Of a stretch of DNA of 64,000 nt, positions 51,573 to 60,460 are shown one piece after another (the first letter of the stretch is position 1; the number at the start of each line of letters is the position of its first letter). The translations under genes and the position numbers were made by a program. The stretch lies in NCBI RefSeq assembly GCF_006337165.1, contig NZ_CP040896.1, positions 2,728,001-2,792,000 on the forward strand, given 5' to 3'. The notes beneath the pieces are model-generated. The model worked only from the letters and a program-made list of their open reading frames with translations. It made no database searches and was not told where the DNA came from. Source of the DNA: Hymenobacter jejuensis. Its GTDB lineage: Bacteria; Bacteroidota; Bacteroidia; Cytophagales; Hymenobacteraceae.

Positions 51573-51958
51573 CTACGGTGTTTGAAAACTACGGGGCGTT
51601 CTACAACGGGTATGTACAAAACTTCGTGAGCCGGGGCGCGGGCAATGGCTATCTGGCCCGGGCAATTATGTACCAGCCCGGTACGGTCAATGGCAACAAC
51701 CATATGTGGCAGGAGGTATACGATCTGACCAGTCCCGTTATCACTTCGGGGAAGTATAGCTTGTTGCCCAACTACGCCCAGATCCACCAGACGATTGGCG
51801 AAAACAGCAGCGAATCCATCTTTGAGATTCAGTTTGCTACCTCCAATGATGGCTATGGCCCCATCATGACGGGCACGACAAACAACATTTTTCAAAACAA
51901 CCGCAAAATCTTTGGGTACGGCTTCAACAACCCCACCCAGAACCTAGTAAATGAATAA
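51524..51958 (+). pseudogene. RagB/SusD-family fragment
   Basis: About 145 codons matching the middle of a SusD-like nutrient-binding lipoprotein: DGNGCISDFATTVFENYGAFYNGYV, then NGYLARAIMYQPGTVNGNNHMWQEVYDLT, GKYSLLPNYAQIHQTIGENSSESIFEIQFATSNDGYGPI and FGYGFNNPTQNLVNE, ending in a premature TAA at 51956-51958. The N-terminal lipobox region and the C-terminal half are absent. A terminator at 52015-52054 may be the original gene end brought close by deletion. Confidence 0.8.
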
Positions 51959-52014
51959 TTCCTGATGCTTTCGTTGCCGCTCTGGGTAGCCTGGCAATCT
52001 TGAATTGTTTGATG

Positions 52015-52054
52015 CAAACGCCCCGCTTTATTAGCTGTAAAGCGGGGCGTTTTG
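52015..52054 (+). terminator. intrinsic terminator after the susD remnant
   Basis: 15-bp perfect arms (52016-52030 and 52038-52052, core CGCCCCGCTTTA) and a T4 run. Confidence 0.8.
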
Positions 52055-52326
52055 CTAATTAACGGGCAAGAAAAGCAAGGCTATGAGTACAAGAAACAAT
52101 TACGTTGGCACCCCCTGGCGCGTCCGCAGCCTGGTAGCAGTCAGGTCAGGCAAGTCATTGATGGTGAAGAGTTTATCTTGTGTGAGGATGCGCCCATTTA
52201 ATTGGAGAACGGGTGCCGAACCGGTTTGTCAGACAGTGAACAGGCAAGTGATTTATGCAGCGTAGCAGCCATTCCGCGTTGCGCTCACGGAGTGAAAACT
52301 ACCGGGTAGCCTTGCGTTTCCCACTT

Positions 52327-55224
52327 ATGCGCCTTGTTGCCAAGCTTGGTTTCTTCTTCTGGTTTGGCGTTTTATCGGGGCCGCTGCAGGCCGCCGACGT
52401 GCTGCCGCTGGCAGGCGAGTGGCACTGCCGGCTCGACCCCGAGGATGCGGGAATTACGGCCCGCTGGTTTGCCACTAGCCTGCCCCAAACCGTGCGCTTG
52501 CCGGGGTCGCTGGCCGAGAATGGCTTGGGCGACCCGGTCTCGTTGCGAACCAAGTGGACGGCCACCATCTACGACAGTTCGTGGTTCTACAATCCGCGCA
52601 TGGCCAAGTACCGTCGGGCCGACAACTTCAAGATTCCATTCTGGCTCACCCCCAACACATACTACGTCGGGCCGGCCTGGTACCAGAAAACAGTCGACAT
52701 TCCCGCCGCCTGGCGCGGGCGGCGGCTTCTGCTGTTCCTGGAGCGTGCCCACTACGCTACCCGCGTGTGGGTGGACAACGCCGAGGTGGGGCAGCAGGTG
52801 TCGCTGGTGGCTCCGCACCTGTACGAACTGACCAAGGTCTTGTCACCAGGCCCGCACACGCTCACCGTGCGCGTCGATAACCGCCTGGAAACCTTGAACG
52901 TAGGTCCCGACTCGCACAGCGTATCCGACCACATCCAAGGCAACTGGAACGGGCTGATTGGCCGGTTGGAGCTGCAGGCCGGGCCGCCGGTCTTCTTGCA
53001 GAGCGTGCAGGTGTACCCGGATGTAGCCCACCGCGCGGCGCGGGTGAAGCTAGTAGTGCAAAACACCACTGCCAAGTCGCTCCGGAGTATCGTGCAGCTC
53101 GCCGCGCAGGCGTACAACAGCGCCACGGCTCACCAAGTAGCTCCAATGCAGACAGCTTTCGTAGCCAAGACCGGCGAAACAAGCCTAGAACTCACGCTGC
53201 CCATGGGTGAGGCGGTACAGCTGTGGGACGAGTTTCACCCAGCTCTTTACCGGCTCACCGCCGCGCTCCGGCCGAAAAAAAGTACAGCCGACGAGCAGCA
53301 GGTTTCTTTCGGAATGCGCGAAATCAAGGCCGTGGGCAACCGGTTGGTGGTCAATGGCCGGCCCATATTCCTGCGCGGCGACTTGCACAACGGCGAGTTC
53401 CCGCTGACGGGCTATCCGGCCATGGACGTGCCCGCTTGGACGCGGGTGCTGCAAGTGCTGAAAAATTACGGTTTCAACCACGTCCGCTTTCATTCGTGGT
53501 GCCCACCCGAAGCGGCATTCACTGCGGCTGACCAGCTGGGGTTTTATCTGCAGCCCGAGGGGCCGAGCTGGCCTAACCACGGCACCTCCCTGGGCGACGG
53601 ACGCCCCGTCGACCAGTTTATCTACGACGAGACCACGCGCATGGCCACGGCCTACGGCAATCATGCTTCGTACTGCATGCTGTCGGCGGGCAACGAGCCG
53701 GCTGGCCGTAACCAGGCCAAGTACCTGGCTGACTTCATAAAGTTCTGGAAGTCAAGTGATTCGCGTCGCATTTATACGGGGGCATCCGTGGCCATGAGTT
53801 GGCCCTTAGTCCCCGAAAACGAATACATGATTAAGTCGGGGGCGCGGGGGCTGCCCTGGGCCAAAGACCGTCCCAACAGCACCTTCGACTACCGCGCCGC
53901 TATTGAGAAGTTCCCGATGCCCTACGTTACCCATGAGATGGGCCAATGGTGCGTGTTCCCCGATTTCAAGGAAATAAGCCAGTACACCGGCGTCTACAAA
54001 GCTCGCAATCTGGAGCTGTTCCGCGAAGACCTCGCCGACCGCGGTATGGGCGACCAGGCCGAGGCGTTTTTGCAGGCATCGGGCAAGCTGCAGCTGTTAT
54101 GCTATAAAAGCGAAATTGAGGCGACCCTGCGCACGCCGGGCTTAGCGGGGTTTCAACTGCTTGGGCTTCAAGATTTTCCGGGGCAGGGCACAGCGCTGGT
54201 TGGCGTGCTCAACCCGTTCTTCCGGGAGAAAGGCTACGCGACGGCGGCGCAGTACCGGCGCTTCTGCCAGCCCACGGTGCCGCTGGCCCGGTTGCCTAAG
54301 TTTGTATTTACCAGCGACGAAACGTTTGAGGCGGCCACCGAACTCTACCACTACGGCCCTGAAGATTTGCCCCAAACCACCTTCACCTGGACAGTGAAGG
54401 CGCCCGATGGCTCCTTCGTAGCCCAAGGTCAATTCGTGCCGGCTGCCGTGCCCACGGGCACCAACACGCCGCTGGGCACCGTGCGCTTGCCGCTGGGCCG
54501 CATCACGAAAGCCACCCAGCTGACGCTGGAAATTGCCGCCCCCGGTACCGCCATTGCCAATGACTGGAACTTCTGGGTGTACCCGGCCCGGCTGCCGGCG
54601 CTCCTTCCAAGCGAGGTGTACTGTTGCACCCGCCTCGACGCCAAAGCCCAGCAAGTGCTGGCCCGAGGCGGCCGGGTGCTGCTCAATGCTGCGGGTCAGG
54701 TGGTGAAGGGCAAGGAGGTAGCGATGAGCTTCACGCCCGTGTTCTGGAACACGTCGTGGTTTAAGATGCGCCCGCCCCATGTTACCGGTTTTGTGGTCGA
54801 CCCAACGCACCCCGCCCTGGCGGACTTCCCCACGGAGGCGCACAGCGACTTGCAGTGGTGGGAAATCGTCAACCAAGCCCAGGTGATGCACTTGGAAGAC
54901 TTCCCTGCGGGCTTTCGGCCCATTGTGCAGCCCATTGACACTTGGTTTTTGAACCGCCGCCTCGCCCTGGTGCTGGAGGCTAGGGTAGGCCCTGGTCGCC
55001 TGCTTGTGTCCAGCGCCAACCTCGCCCCAACAGACGATGCCCAGCGCCCGGCGGCCCGTCAGCTATACTACAGCCTGCTGCGCTACGCGCAGTCGGCACG
55101 CTTCAACCCGGCAGCAGCCGTTGACCTGCAAGTGGTGAAAGACCTGTTCGAAACGCCCTCGCGGGAGCAGTTCAGCACCTTCACCAAAGGCAGTCCCGAC
55201 GAACTAAAACCGCAGCATAAATAA
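52327..55224 (+). CDS. glycoside hydrolase family 2 protein (exo-beta-glycosidase type)
   Basis: A 965-residue exported enzyme with signal peptide MRLVAKLGFFFWFGVLSGPLQAAD. The jelly-roll sugar-binding domain (LPLAGEWHCRLD...WYQKTVDIPAAWRGRRLLLFLERAHYATRVWVDNAEVGQQ) is followed by an immunoglobulin-like domain and a TIM barrel with acid/base E457 in SAGNEPAGRN and nucleophile E537 in VTHEMGQWCVFPDF, then a long C-terminal domain. The sequence departs from classical beta-galactosidases, so specificity could be galactosidase, glucuronidase or another exo-glycosidase; position at the head of a xylan-type cluster suggests removal of side chains. An ATG at 52255 adds 24 residues without signal-peptide logic. 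Confidence 0.85.
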   Translation: MRLVAKLGFFFWFGVLSGPLQAADVLPLAGEWHCRLDPEDAGITARWFATSLPQTVRLPGSLAENGLGDPVSLRTKWTATIYDSSWFYNPRMAKYRRADNFKIPFWLTPNTYYVGPAWYQKTVDIPAAWRGRRLLLFLERAHYATRVWVDNAEVGQQVSLVAPHLYELTKVLSPGPHTLTVRVDNRLETLNVGPDSHSVSDHIQGNWNGLIGRLELQAGPPVFLQSVQVYPDVAHRAARVKLVVQNTTAKSLRSIVQLAAQAYNSATAHQVAPMQTAFVAKTGETSLELTLPMGEAVQLWDEFHPALYRLTAALRPKKSTADEQQVSFGMREIKAVGNRLVVNGRPIFLRGDLHNGEFPLTGYPAMDVPAWTRVLQVLKNYGFNHVRFHSWCPPEAAFTAADQLGFYLQPEGPSWPNHGTSLGDGRPVDQFIYDETTRMATAYGNHASYCMLSAGNEPAGRNQAKYLADFIKFWKSSDSRRIYTGASVAMSWPLVPENEYMIKSGARGLPWAKDRPNSTFDYRAAIEKFPMPYVTHEMGQWCVFPDFKEISQYTGVYKARNLELFREDLADRGMGDQAEAFLQASGKLQLLCYKSEIEATLRTPGLAGFQLLGLQDFPGQGTALVGVLNPFFREKGYATAAQYRRFCQPTVPLARLPKFVFTSDETFEAATELYHYGPEDLPQTTFTWTVKAPDGSFVAQGQFVPAAVPTGTNTPLGTVRLPLGRITKATQLTLEIAAPGTAIANDWNFWVYPARLPALLPSEVYCCTRLDAKAQQVLARGGRVLLNAAGQVVKGKEVAMSFTPVFWNTSWFKMRPPHVTGFVVDPTHPALADFPTEAHSDLQWWEIVNQAQVMHLEDFPAGFRPIVQPIDTWFLNRRLALVLEARVGPGRLLVSSANLAPTDDAQRPAARQLYYSLLRYAQSARFNPAAAVDLQVVKDLFETPSREQFSTFTKGSPDELKPQHK

Positions 55225-55303
55225 CTCACGAGGTGCCTAATCGCTTGGAACTGAAAAGCTTCCGTTTTCCGCCGCACCAAAACGCTAGCACACCAAAAGT
55301 ATC

Positions 55304-55327
55304 AAGTGATTGATTATTAGGTATTTA
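55304..55327. repeat. TTGATTAT-family AT-rich motif
   Basis: Contains GTGATTGATTATTAGGTATT, about 80 nt past the GH2 stop and 100 nt before the next start; likely a transcript boundary in the enzyme cluster. Confidence 0.4.
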
Positions 55328-55426
55328 CGAATTAACTCTTTTCTTGCTTACCCAGTCTTGGGTAGCACAAGCCACTTCTTTGAAAAAATTACAGAATCTT
55401 ACAGCCCCACCAGCCTCCTCCTGCAC

Positions 55427-57094
55427 ATGAGACCATTCCGCTTCCTGGTAATTTTCTTGCTACAATGTTTTGTAGTACGCGCACAATCGATTGAGTTAGT
55501 CAATCCGATTCTAACGGGCTTCTACCCAGACCCTAGCATTGTTAAGGTCGGAGCGGACTACTACCTGGTGAATTCCACCTTTTCTTACTTTCCGGGCATT
55601 CCGGTCATGCACAGCAAAGACCTGAAAAACTGGAAGCAAATCGGCAACGTCATCAGCCGGCCCTCGCAGATGAACTTCCTAGGCGACCGCATGACCCGCG
55701 GCTTGTTTGCCCCAGCCATTGAGCATCACAACGGCACTTTCTACGTCACGTGCACACTCATCGACCACAAAGGCAACTTCGTGGTAACGGCCAAAAACCC
55801 CGCGGGCCCGTGGAGCGACCCGATTTTCTTGCCGGAAGTAAAAGGCATCGACCCCTCGCTGTATTTTGAGGGCAACAAGGCCTACGTCATCTACAACAGC
55901 GACCCGCCCGACAACAAGCCGCTCTACGATGGCCACCGCTCCATCAAGATCATCGAACTGAATCCGCAAACGATGCAGACCGTGGGCGAGGCCAAGATCG
56001 TGGTGAACGGGGGAGTAGACCTGAGCAAAAAACCCGTCTGGATCGAGGGGCCGCACCTGATGAAGCGAGGCGACTGGTACTACCTCTACGCGGCCGAAGG
56101 CGGCACCTCGGTCAACCACACCGAAGTGGTGTTCCGCAGCAAGGCGCCCTTGGGGCCGTTTGTGCCCTACGAGAAAAACCCCATTCTTTCGCAGCGCGAG
56201 TTGCCTAAAGACCGCCAAGACCCCATTACCTCGGCCGGGCACGCGCAGTTTGTAGAAGGGCCCGATGGTAAGACCTACGCCATTTTTCTGGCTGTGCGGC
56301 CCTACGAGGGCAACTACTACAATACCGGGCGTGAAACCTTCATTGTGCCCGTGGTGTGGAAAGATGAGTGGCCCATCACGGATCCCGGAGCCAACGGCGT
56401 GCAGTACCGCTACAAGGCCAACTACGCCGAGGTAAAGCAGCCCGGCGCCCGGCCGCAGAGCGGCAACTTCAGCTACACGCTCACTTTTGAGAAGCAGCTA
56501 GACCCCGCGCTGCTCTTCATGCGCACGGTCGACAGCGCCAACTTCTCCTTGAGCAAAGCCAACGGCCTCACCATGAAGCTGAAGCCGGAAACGTGCGCGG
56601 AGCTCGGCAACCCTGCCTTCGTTGGCAAGCGCCAGCAGCATATGTATGGCAGCGCTGAAACGGAGCTGGCCTTTTCGGCCAAGGCAGAAAACGAAACCGC
56701 GGGCCTGGTGGTGTTTCAAGACGAAAAGCACTTCTACTACCTCTGCAAGTCAGTGGAAAAAGGGAAGCCTGTGCTACAGCTGTGGAAGAGCACGCCCGAG
56801 CCCAAGAACCTGGAACTGTTGGCCAAAGCGCCGCTAAAAGCGGCGGCCGCCAAGGTGCGGCTGCGCATCAATGCCGACGGCGACACGTACAGCTTCCACT
56901 TTTCGGAGGATGGCAAAACCTATGCTTTGTTGAAAGACAAAGTAGACGCGCGTTTTCTGAGCACGCAGACCGCGGGCGGGTTTATCGGGTGCATGTTCGG
57001 GCTGTACGGCACGTCGGCGGGGCAGCCAACCACCAACACCGCTTCCTTCAAGTGGCTCAAATACGAGGGGCACGACCCCATGTACAAGCAATAA
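55427..57094 (+). CDS. glycoside hydrolase family 43 protein, beta-xylosidase/arabinofuranosidase type
   Basis: A 555-residue exported enzyme (MRPFRFLVIFLLQCFVVRAQS). The five-bladed propeller carries general base D35 in GFYPDPSIV, the pKa-modulating D142 in GIDPSLYFEG and general acid E207 in VWIEGPHL. The second half (about 330-550) is the beta-sandwich domain found in GH43 beta-xylosidases (FSYTLTFEKQLDPALLFMR, AFSAKAENETAGLVVFQDE). Removal of terminal xylose from xylo-oligosaccharides is the likeliest activity, with arabinofuranosidase as alternative. The open frame extends further upstream but the ATG at 55427 gives the signal peptide. Confidence 0.88.
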   Translation: MRPFRFLVIFLLQCFVVRAQSIELVNPILTGFYPDPSIVKVGADYYLVNSTFSYFPGIPVMHSKDLKNWKQIGNVISRPSQMNFLGDRMTRGLFAPAIEHHNGTFYVTCTLIDHKGNFVVTAKNPAGPWSDPIFLPEVKGIDPSLYFEGNKAYVIYNSDPPDNKPLYDGHRSIKIIELNPQTMQTVGEAKIVVNGGVDLSKKPVWIEGPHLMKRGDWYYLYAAEGGTSVNHTEVVFRSKAPLGPFVPYEKNPILSQRELPKDRQDPITSAGHAQFVEGPDGKTYAIFLAVRPYEGNYYNTGRETFIVPVVWKDEWPITDPGANGVQYRYKANYAEVKQPGARPQSGNFSYTLTFEKQLDPALLFMRTVDSANFSLSKANGLTMKLKPETCAELGNPAFVGKRQQHMYGSAETELAFSAKAENETAGLVVFQDEKHFYYLCKSVEKGKPVLQLWKSTPEPKNLELLAKAPLKAAAAKVRLRINADGDTYSFHFSEDGKTYALLKDKVDARFLSTQTAGGFIGCMFGLYGTSAGQPTTNTASFKWLKYEGHDPMYKQ

Positions 57095-57130
57095 CACGCG
57101 GCCTGCACCGCTTCCTTTCTTTTGCCTGCT

Positions 57131-59062
57131 ATGCGCTTACTTCCACTGCTTTGCCTCTTGGCGTTACCGCTCGCCGCAGCCCAAGCGGCCGCCCAGCCCA
57201 TCCGCATCAGCAGCCCCGACGGGGCCGTGTTGGTGACGGTTGCCGTAACGGCCCAGGGCCAGCCTACCTACGCCGTGCACTACCGCCAGGCCGAGCTTCT
57301 GCGGCCCTCGAAGCTGGGCCTGCAACTCGCTAGTGCCGACCTTACCCAAGGCCTGAAGCTGACGAAAGCCGACAAGCAAACGGCCGTGGCCGACGACTAC
57401 CAGCTGGCCACCGACAAACGAGCGAATTGCCACTACCGGGCCAACCGGCGCGTGCTGCATTTTGCGGGGAAGGCCGGGGCGCCGCAGCTCAGCGTGGTGT
57501 TTCAGGTGTCGAACGACGGGGTAGCCTTTCAGTACGTGCTCGAAGGCTCAAGCCTGGATGTGCAACGCATTGCTAATGAGGCTACTACGTTTCACCTGCC
57601 GGCAAGCGCCAAGGGATGGCTGCACCCGCACGCCAAAGCCCAGACCGGATTTGCCAACACGCAGCCTTCCTACGAGGAGTATTACCAGCGTGGCATAGCC
57701 GCTGGCACGCCCTCCACGCTCGGGCAGGGCTGGTCGTTCCCGGCTTTGTTCGAGGTAAACGGGCACTGGGTGCTGCTCACCGAGGCCGGCATAGGCCGCA
57801 GCTACTGCGGCAGCCACCTGGCCCACGCCGCGCCCGACGTCGAGTACAGCGTGGCCTTTCCGCAACCCCCCGAAAAAACCACGCCCGAGGCAGCCCTGCT
57901 GCCCGAAAGCCACCTGCCGTGGCGCACGCCCTGGCGCGTGCTGGTAGTGGGCAACTCGCTGGCACCCATTGTCGAATCGACGCTGACGACCGACGTGAGC
58001 CCCCCGGCCCAGACGTCGGCCCTGCCCGACGCGCCCGGTAAGGCGTCGTGGTCGTGGGTGCTGCTCGGCGACCAGAACACCACCTACGACGTGCAGCGCC
58101 GCTTCATCGACTATGCCGCCAGCATGGGCTGGCACTATTGCCTGGTCGATGCCTTATGGGACAAGCAGATCGGCTACGACAAAATGCAGGAGCTGGCCCA
58201 GTACGCGCGTTCCAAAAACGTGGGCCTGCTGGTGTGGTACAACTCAAACGGCCACTGGAACGAGGCCCCGCAAACCCCAACCAACGTGCTTTTTGAGCCC
58301 GAAAGCCGGCGCAAGGAATTTGCCCGCCTCAAGCAAATGGGCGTGGCGGGCGTGAAAATCGACTTTTTCGGGGGCGACGGGCAGTCGTTTATGAATTACT
58401 ACCAAGACTTGCTGACCGATGCTGCCCAGGCAGGCTTGCTCGTCAACTTCCACGGTGCAACCCTGCCTAGGGGCTGGAACCGCACTTACCCCAACCTGAT
58501 GACGATGGAAGCCGTGCGCGGCTTCGAGTTTCTGACCTTCGACCAGGCCAACACCGATCAGGAGGCCACCCACTGCGCTACCCTGCCCTTCACCCGCAAC
58601 GCCGTGGGACCCATGGACTTTACGCCCATGGCCTTTTCGGAAATTCGGGGCAAGCAGCGCCGCACTTCCAATGCCTTTGAGCTGGCGCTGTCGGTGCTGT
58701 TTCAGTCGGGCATTCAGCACTACGCGGAGGTGCCCGAGGGCATGGCCGCACAGCCCGCCTACGTGCAGGAGTTCGTGAAGAAGCTGCCGCCGCGCTGGGC
58801 CGACGTGAAGCTTATGGACGGCTACCCCGGCCAGTACGCGGTGCTGGCCCGCCAGACGCCGGGTGGCGCGTGGTACGTGGCTGGCATCAACGCCACCGAC
58901 TCGCCCAAAACCATTCAGGTTGACCTCGGCAAGCTGGGCCTGCAAGGCGGTACGCTCATCACTGACGGGGCCACCAACCGCAGTTTTAGCACGCGGCCCG
59001 TCGCGGGCCGCACCGTCAGCGTGACGCTGCCCGCGCAGGGCGGCTTCGTGGTGCAGCCTTAA
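57131..59062 (+). CDS. glycoside hydrolase family 97 protein, retaining clade
   Basis: A 643-residue exported enzyme (signal MRLLPLLCLLALPLAAAQA). N-terminal beta-sandwich, catalytic TIM barrel with GVKIDFFGGDGQSF (D411) and HGATLPRGWNRTYPNLMTMEAVRGFEF, and a C-terminal beta domain. Inverting SusB-type enzymes have VKTGYVG and HEATRPTG at these places; the Asp and the Gly here match the retaining branch that includes alpha-galactosidases and beta-L-arabinopyranosidases. In a xylan-type cluster the substrate could be a terminal galactose or arabinopyranose decoration. ATG 57131 is preferred over TTG 57122. It follows the GH43 gene by 36 nt. Confidence 0.9.
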   Translation: MRLLPLLCLLALPLAAAQAAAQPIRISSPDGAVLVTVAVTAQGQPTYAVHYRQAELLRPSKLGLQLASADLTQGLKLTKADKQTAVADDYQLATDKRANCHYRANRRVLHFAGKAGAPQLSVVFQVSNDGVAFQYVLEGSSLDVQRIANEATTFHLPASAKGWLHPHAKAQTGFANTQPSYEEYYQRGIAAGTPSTLGQGWSFPALFEVNGHWVLLTEAGIGRSYCGSHLAHAAPDVEYSVAFPQPPEKTTPEAALLPESHLPWRTPWRVLVVGNSLAPIVESTLTTDVSPPAQTSALPDAPGKASWSWVLLGDQNTTYDVQRRFIDYAASMGWHYCLVDALWDKQIGYDKMQELAQYARSKNVGLLVWYNSNGHWNEAPQTPTNVLFEPESRRKEFARLKQMGVAGVKIDFFGGDGQSFMNYYQDLLTDAAQAGLLVNFHGATLPRGWNRTYPNLMTMEAVRGFEFLTFDQANTDQEATHCATLPFTRNAVGPMDFTPMAFSEIRGKQRRTSNAFELALSVLFQSGIQHYAEVPEGMAAQPAYVQEFVKKLPPRWADVKLMDGYPGQYAVLARQTPGGAWYVAGINATDSPKTIQVDLGKLGLQGGTLITDGATNRSFSTRPVAGRTVSVTLPAQGGFVVQP

Positions 59063-59117
59063 GTCCCGGCTGGCAAAACTCTGACTAAGCAGGCCGCTCG
59101 TTTCCAATGACCATACT

Positions 59118-60413
59118 ATGAATACATTCTTCACCTTTGTTTACCGCGGTCGGGTTGGCCTGCTGCTCCTCGGCCTGCTGTATGCCGGCTTGGGCTGCGT
59201 GGACGCCCAGCGCGCGCCCAAGTCGGCTGCCACCAGCCAGAAAGGAGCTTTCTACACGGGCAAGTACCCCAACCTGCTGCGGAAGGCCGGCTACTCCCAA
59301 ACCGCCATCGACCAGAAAATATCTCAGACCTACCAGGCGCTGTTTGAAGGGCCCAACCGAATTTACTTCGAGGTAGGCGACTCGATGGCCTACGTATCGG
59401 ACTTGAAAAACCACGACGCCCGCACCGAAGGCCTGTCGTACGGGATGATGGTGGCGGTGCAGCTCAACAAAAAAGCGGTGTTTGACCGTATTTGGCGCTG
59501 GTCGAAGAAGTATTTGCAGCACCAGGAAGGACCCCTGGCGGGTTATTTCGCCTGGAGCGTCAACCCGGCCACGCTGAAGCGAAATTCTGAGGGCCCTGCC
59601 TCCGATGGAGAACTGCATTTCGTTACTAGTCTGCTATTTGCGTCCAACCGTTGGGGCAACAACACTGGCATCAATTACTACCAGGAAGCCCGCCGGATTC
59701 TGGATGCCATGTGGAAGAAGGACGGCACCGGCGACGTATTCAACCTGATAAACACCCAACACAAGCAGATATCCTTCGTGCCGGTGGGCGACATGTACAA
59801 CTGGACGGACCCGTCGTACCACGTGCCGGCGTTTCTGGAAGTGTGGGCTGCCTACGCCAAAGACGGCCACGAGCCATTTTACAAAGCGTGCGCCGATACG
59901 TCGCGGGCCTTTTTGCACCGCGCGTGCAGCGCCGCCACCGGCCTCAACTACGACTACACCGAGTTTAGCGGGAAGCCCCACGCGACCAAGTGGGCGCCGC
60001 CGGCTTTTCGCTACGATTCGTGGCGGGTGCCCATGAACATTGCCATGGACTACGTGTGGTTTGGCCAGGACAAAGCTTGGCAGCAGCAGTATGCACGGCG
60101 TTTGCAGGGGTTTCTGCGCGGCAAGGGCCTGAACACGTTCGAAGACCAGTTTAACGTCGATGGCTCGCGGCCCGACTTCATACTGCCGGCGGGCAACGTC
60201 AAGAAGCTACGGCACTCGCTGGGGCTGGTCGCCACCAGTGCCTCGGCCTCGCTCATGGGGCAAGACCCCAAGCTGGACTTTGTGCACGCGCTCTGGGACG
60301 CCAAGCTGGCGCCCTACGAAGATGCTTACTTCGACCCATACTACGACGGCCTGTTGTACCTGTTCAGCTTGCTGCACTTAAGCGGCAAGTACCAGGCGAT
60401 CAAGCCCGGGTAA
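59118..60413 (+). CDS. glycoside hydrolase family 8 protein, probable reducing-end xylose-releasing exo-oligoxylanase
   Basis: 431 residues, secreted (helix GLLLLGLLYAGLGCVDAQ). An (alpha/alpha)6 barrel with the GH8 motif TEGLSYGMMVAVQLN containing general acid E104, ASDGELHFVTSLLFAS with the second conserved acid, and NWTDPSYHVPAFLEVWA. Family members of this subgroup act from the reducing end of xylo-oligosaccharides (Rex enzymes) or as endo-xylanases; GH8 cellulases differ in the substrate-contact residues. Gene order GH97-GH8-GH43 with short gaps argues for one transcript. Confidence 0.9.
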   Translation: MNTFFTFVYRGRVGLLLLGLLYAGLGCVDAQRAPKSAATSQKGAFYTGKYPNLLRKAGYSQTAIDQKISQTYQALFEGPNRIYFEVGDSMAYVSDLKNHDARTEGLSYGMMVAVQLNKKAVFDRIWRWSKKYLQHQEGPLAGYFAWSVNPATLKRNSEGPASDGELHFVTSLLFASNRWGNNTGINYYQEARRILDAMWKKDGTGDVFNLINTQHKQISFVPVGDMYNWTDPSYHVPAFLEVWAAYAKDGHEPFYKACADTSRAFLHRACSAATGLNYDYTEFSGKPHATKWAPPAFRYDSWRVPMNIAMDYVWFGQDKAWQQQYARRLQGFLRGKGLNTFEDQFNVDGSRPDFILPAGNVKKLRHSLGLVATSASASLMGQDPKLDFVHALWDAKLAPYEDAYFDPYYDGLLYLFSLLHLSGKYQAIKPG

Positions 60414-60460
60414 CCCTAATTCCCTTTCAATCAGACACTTGTTTGCCCAAGCCTTCTTCT

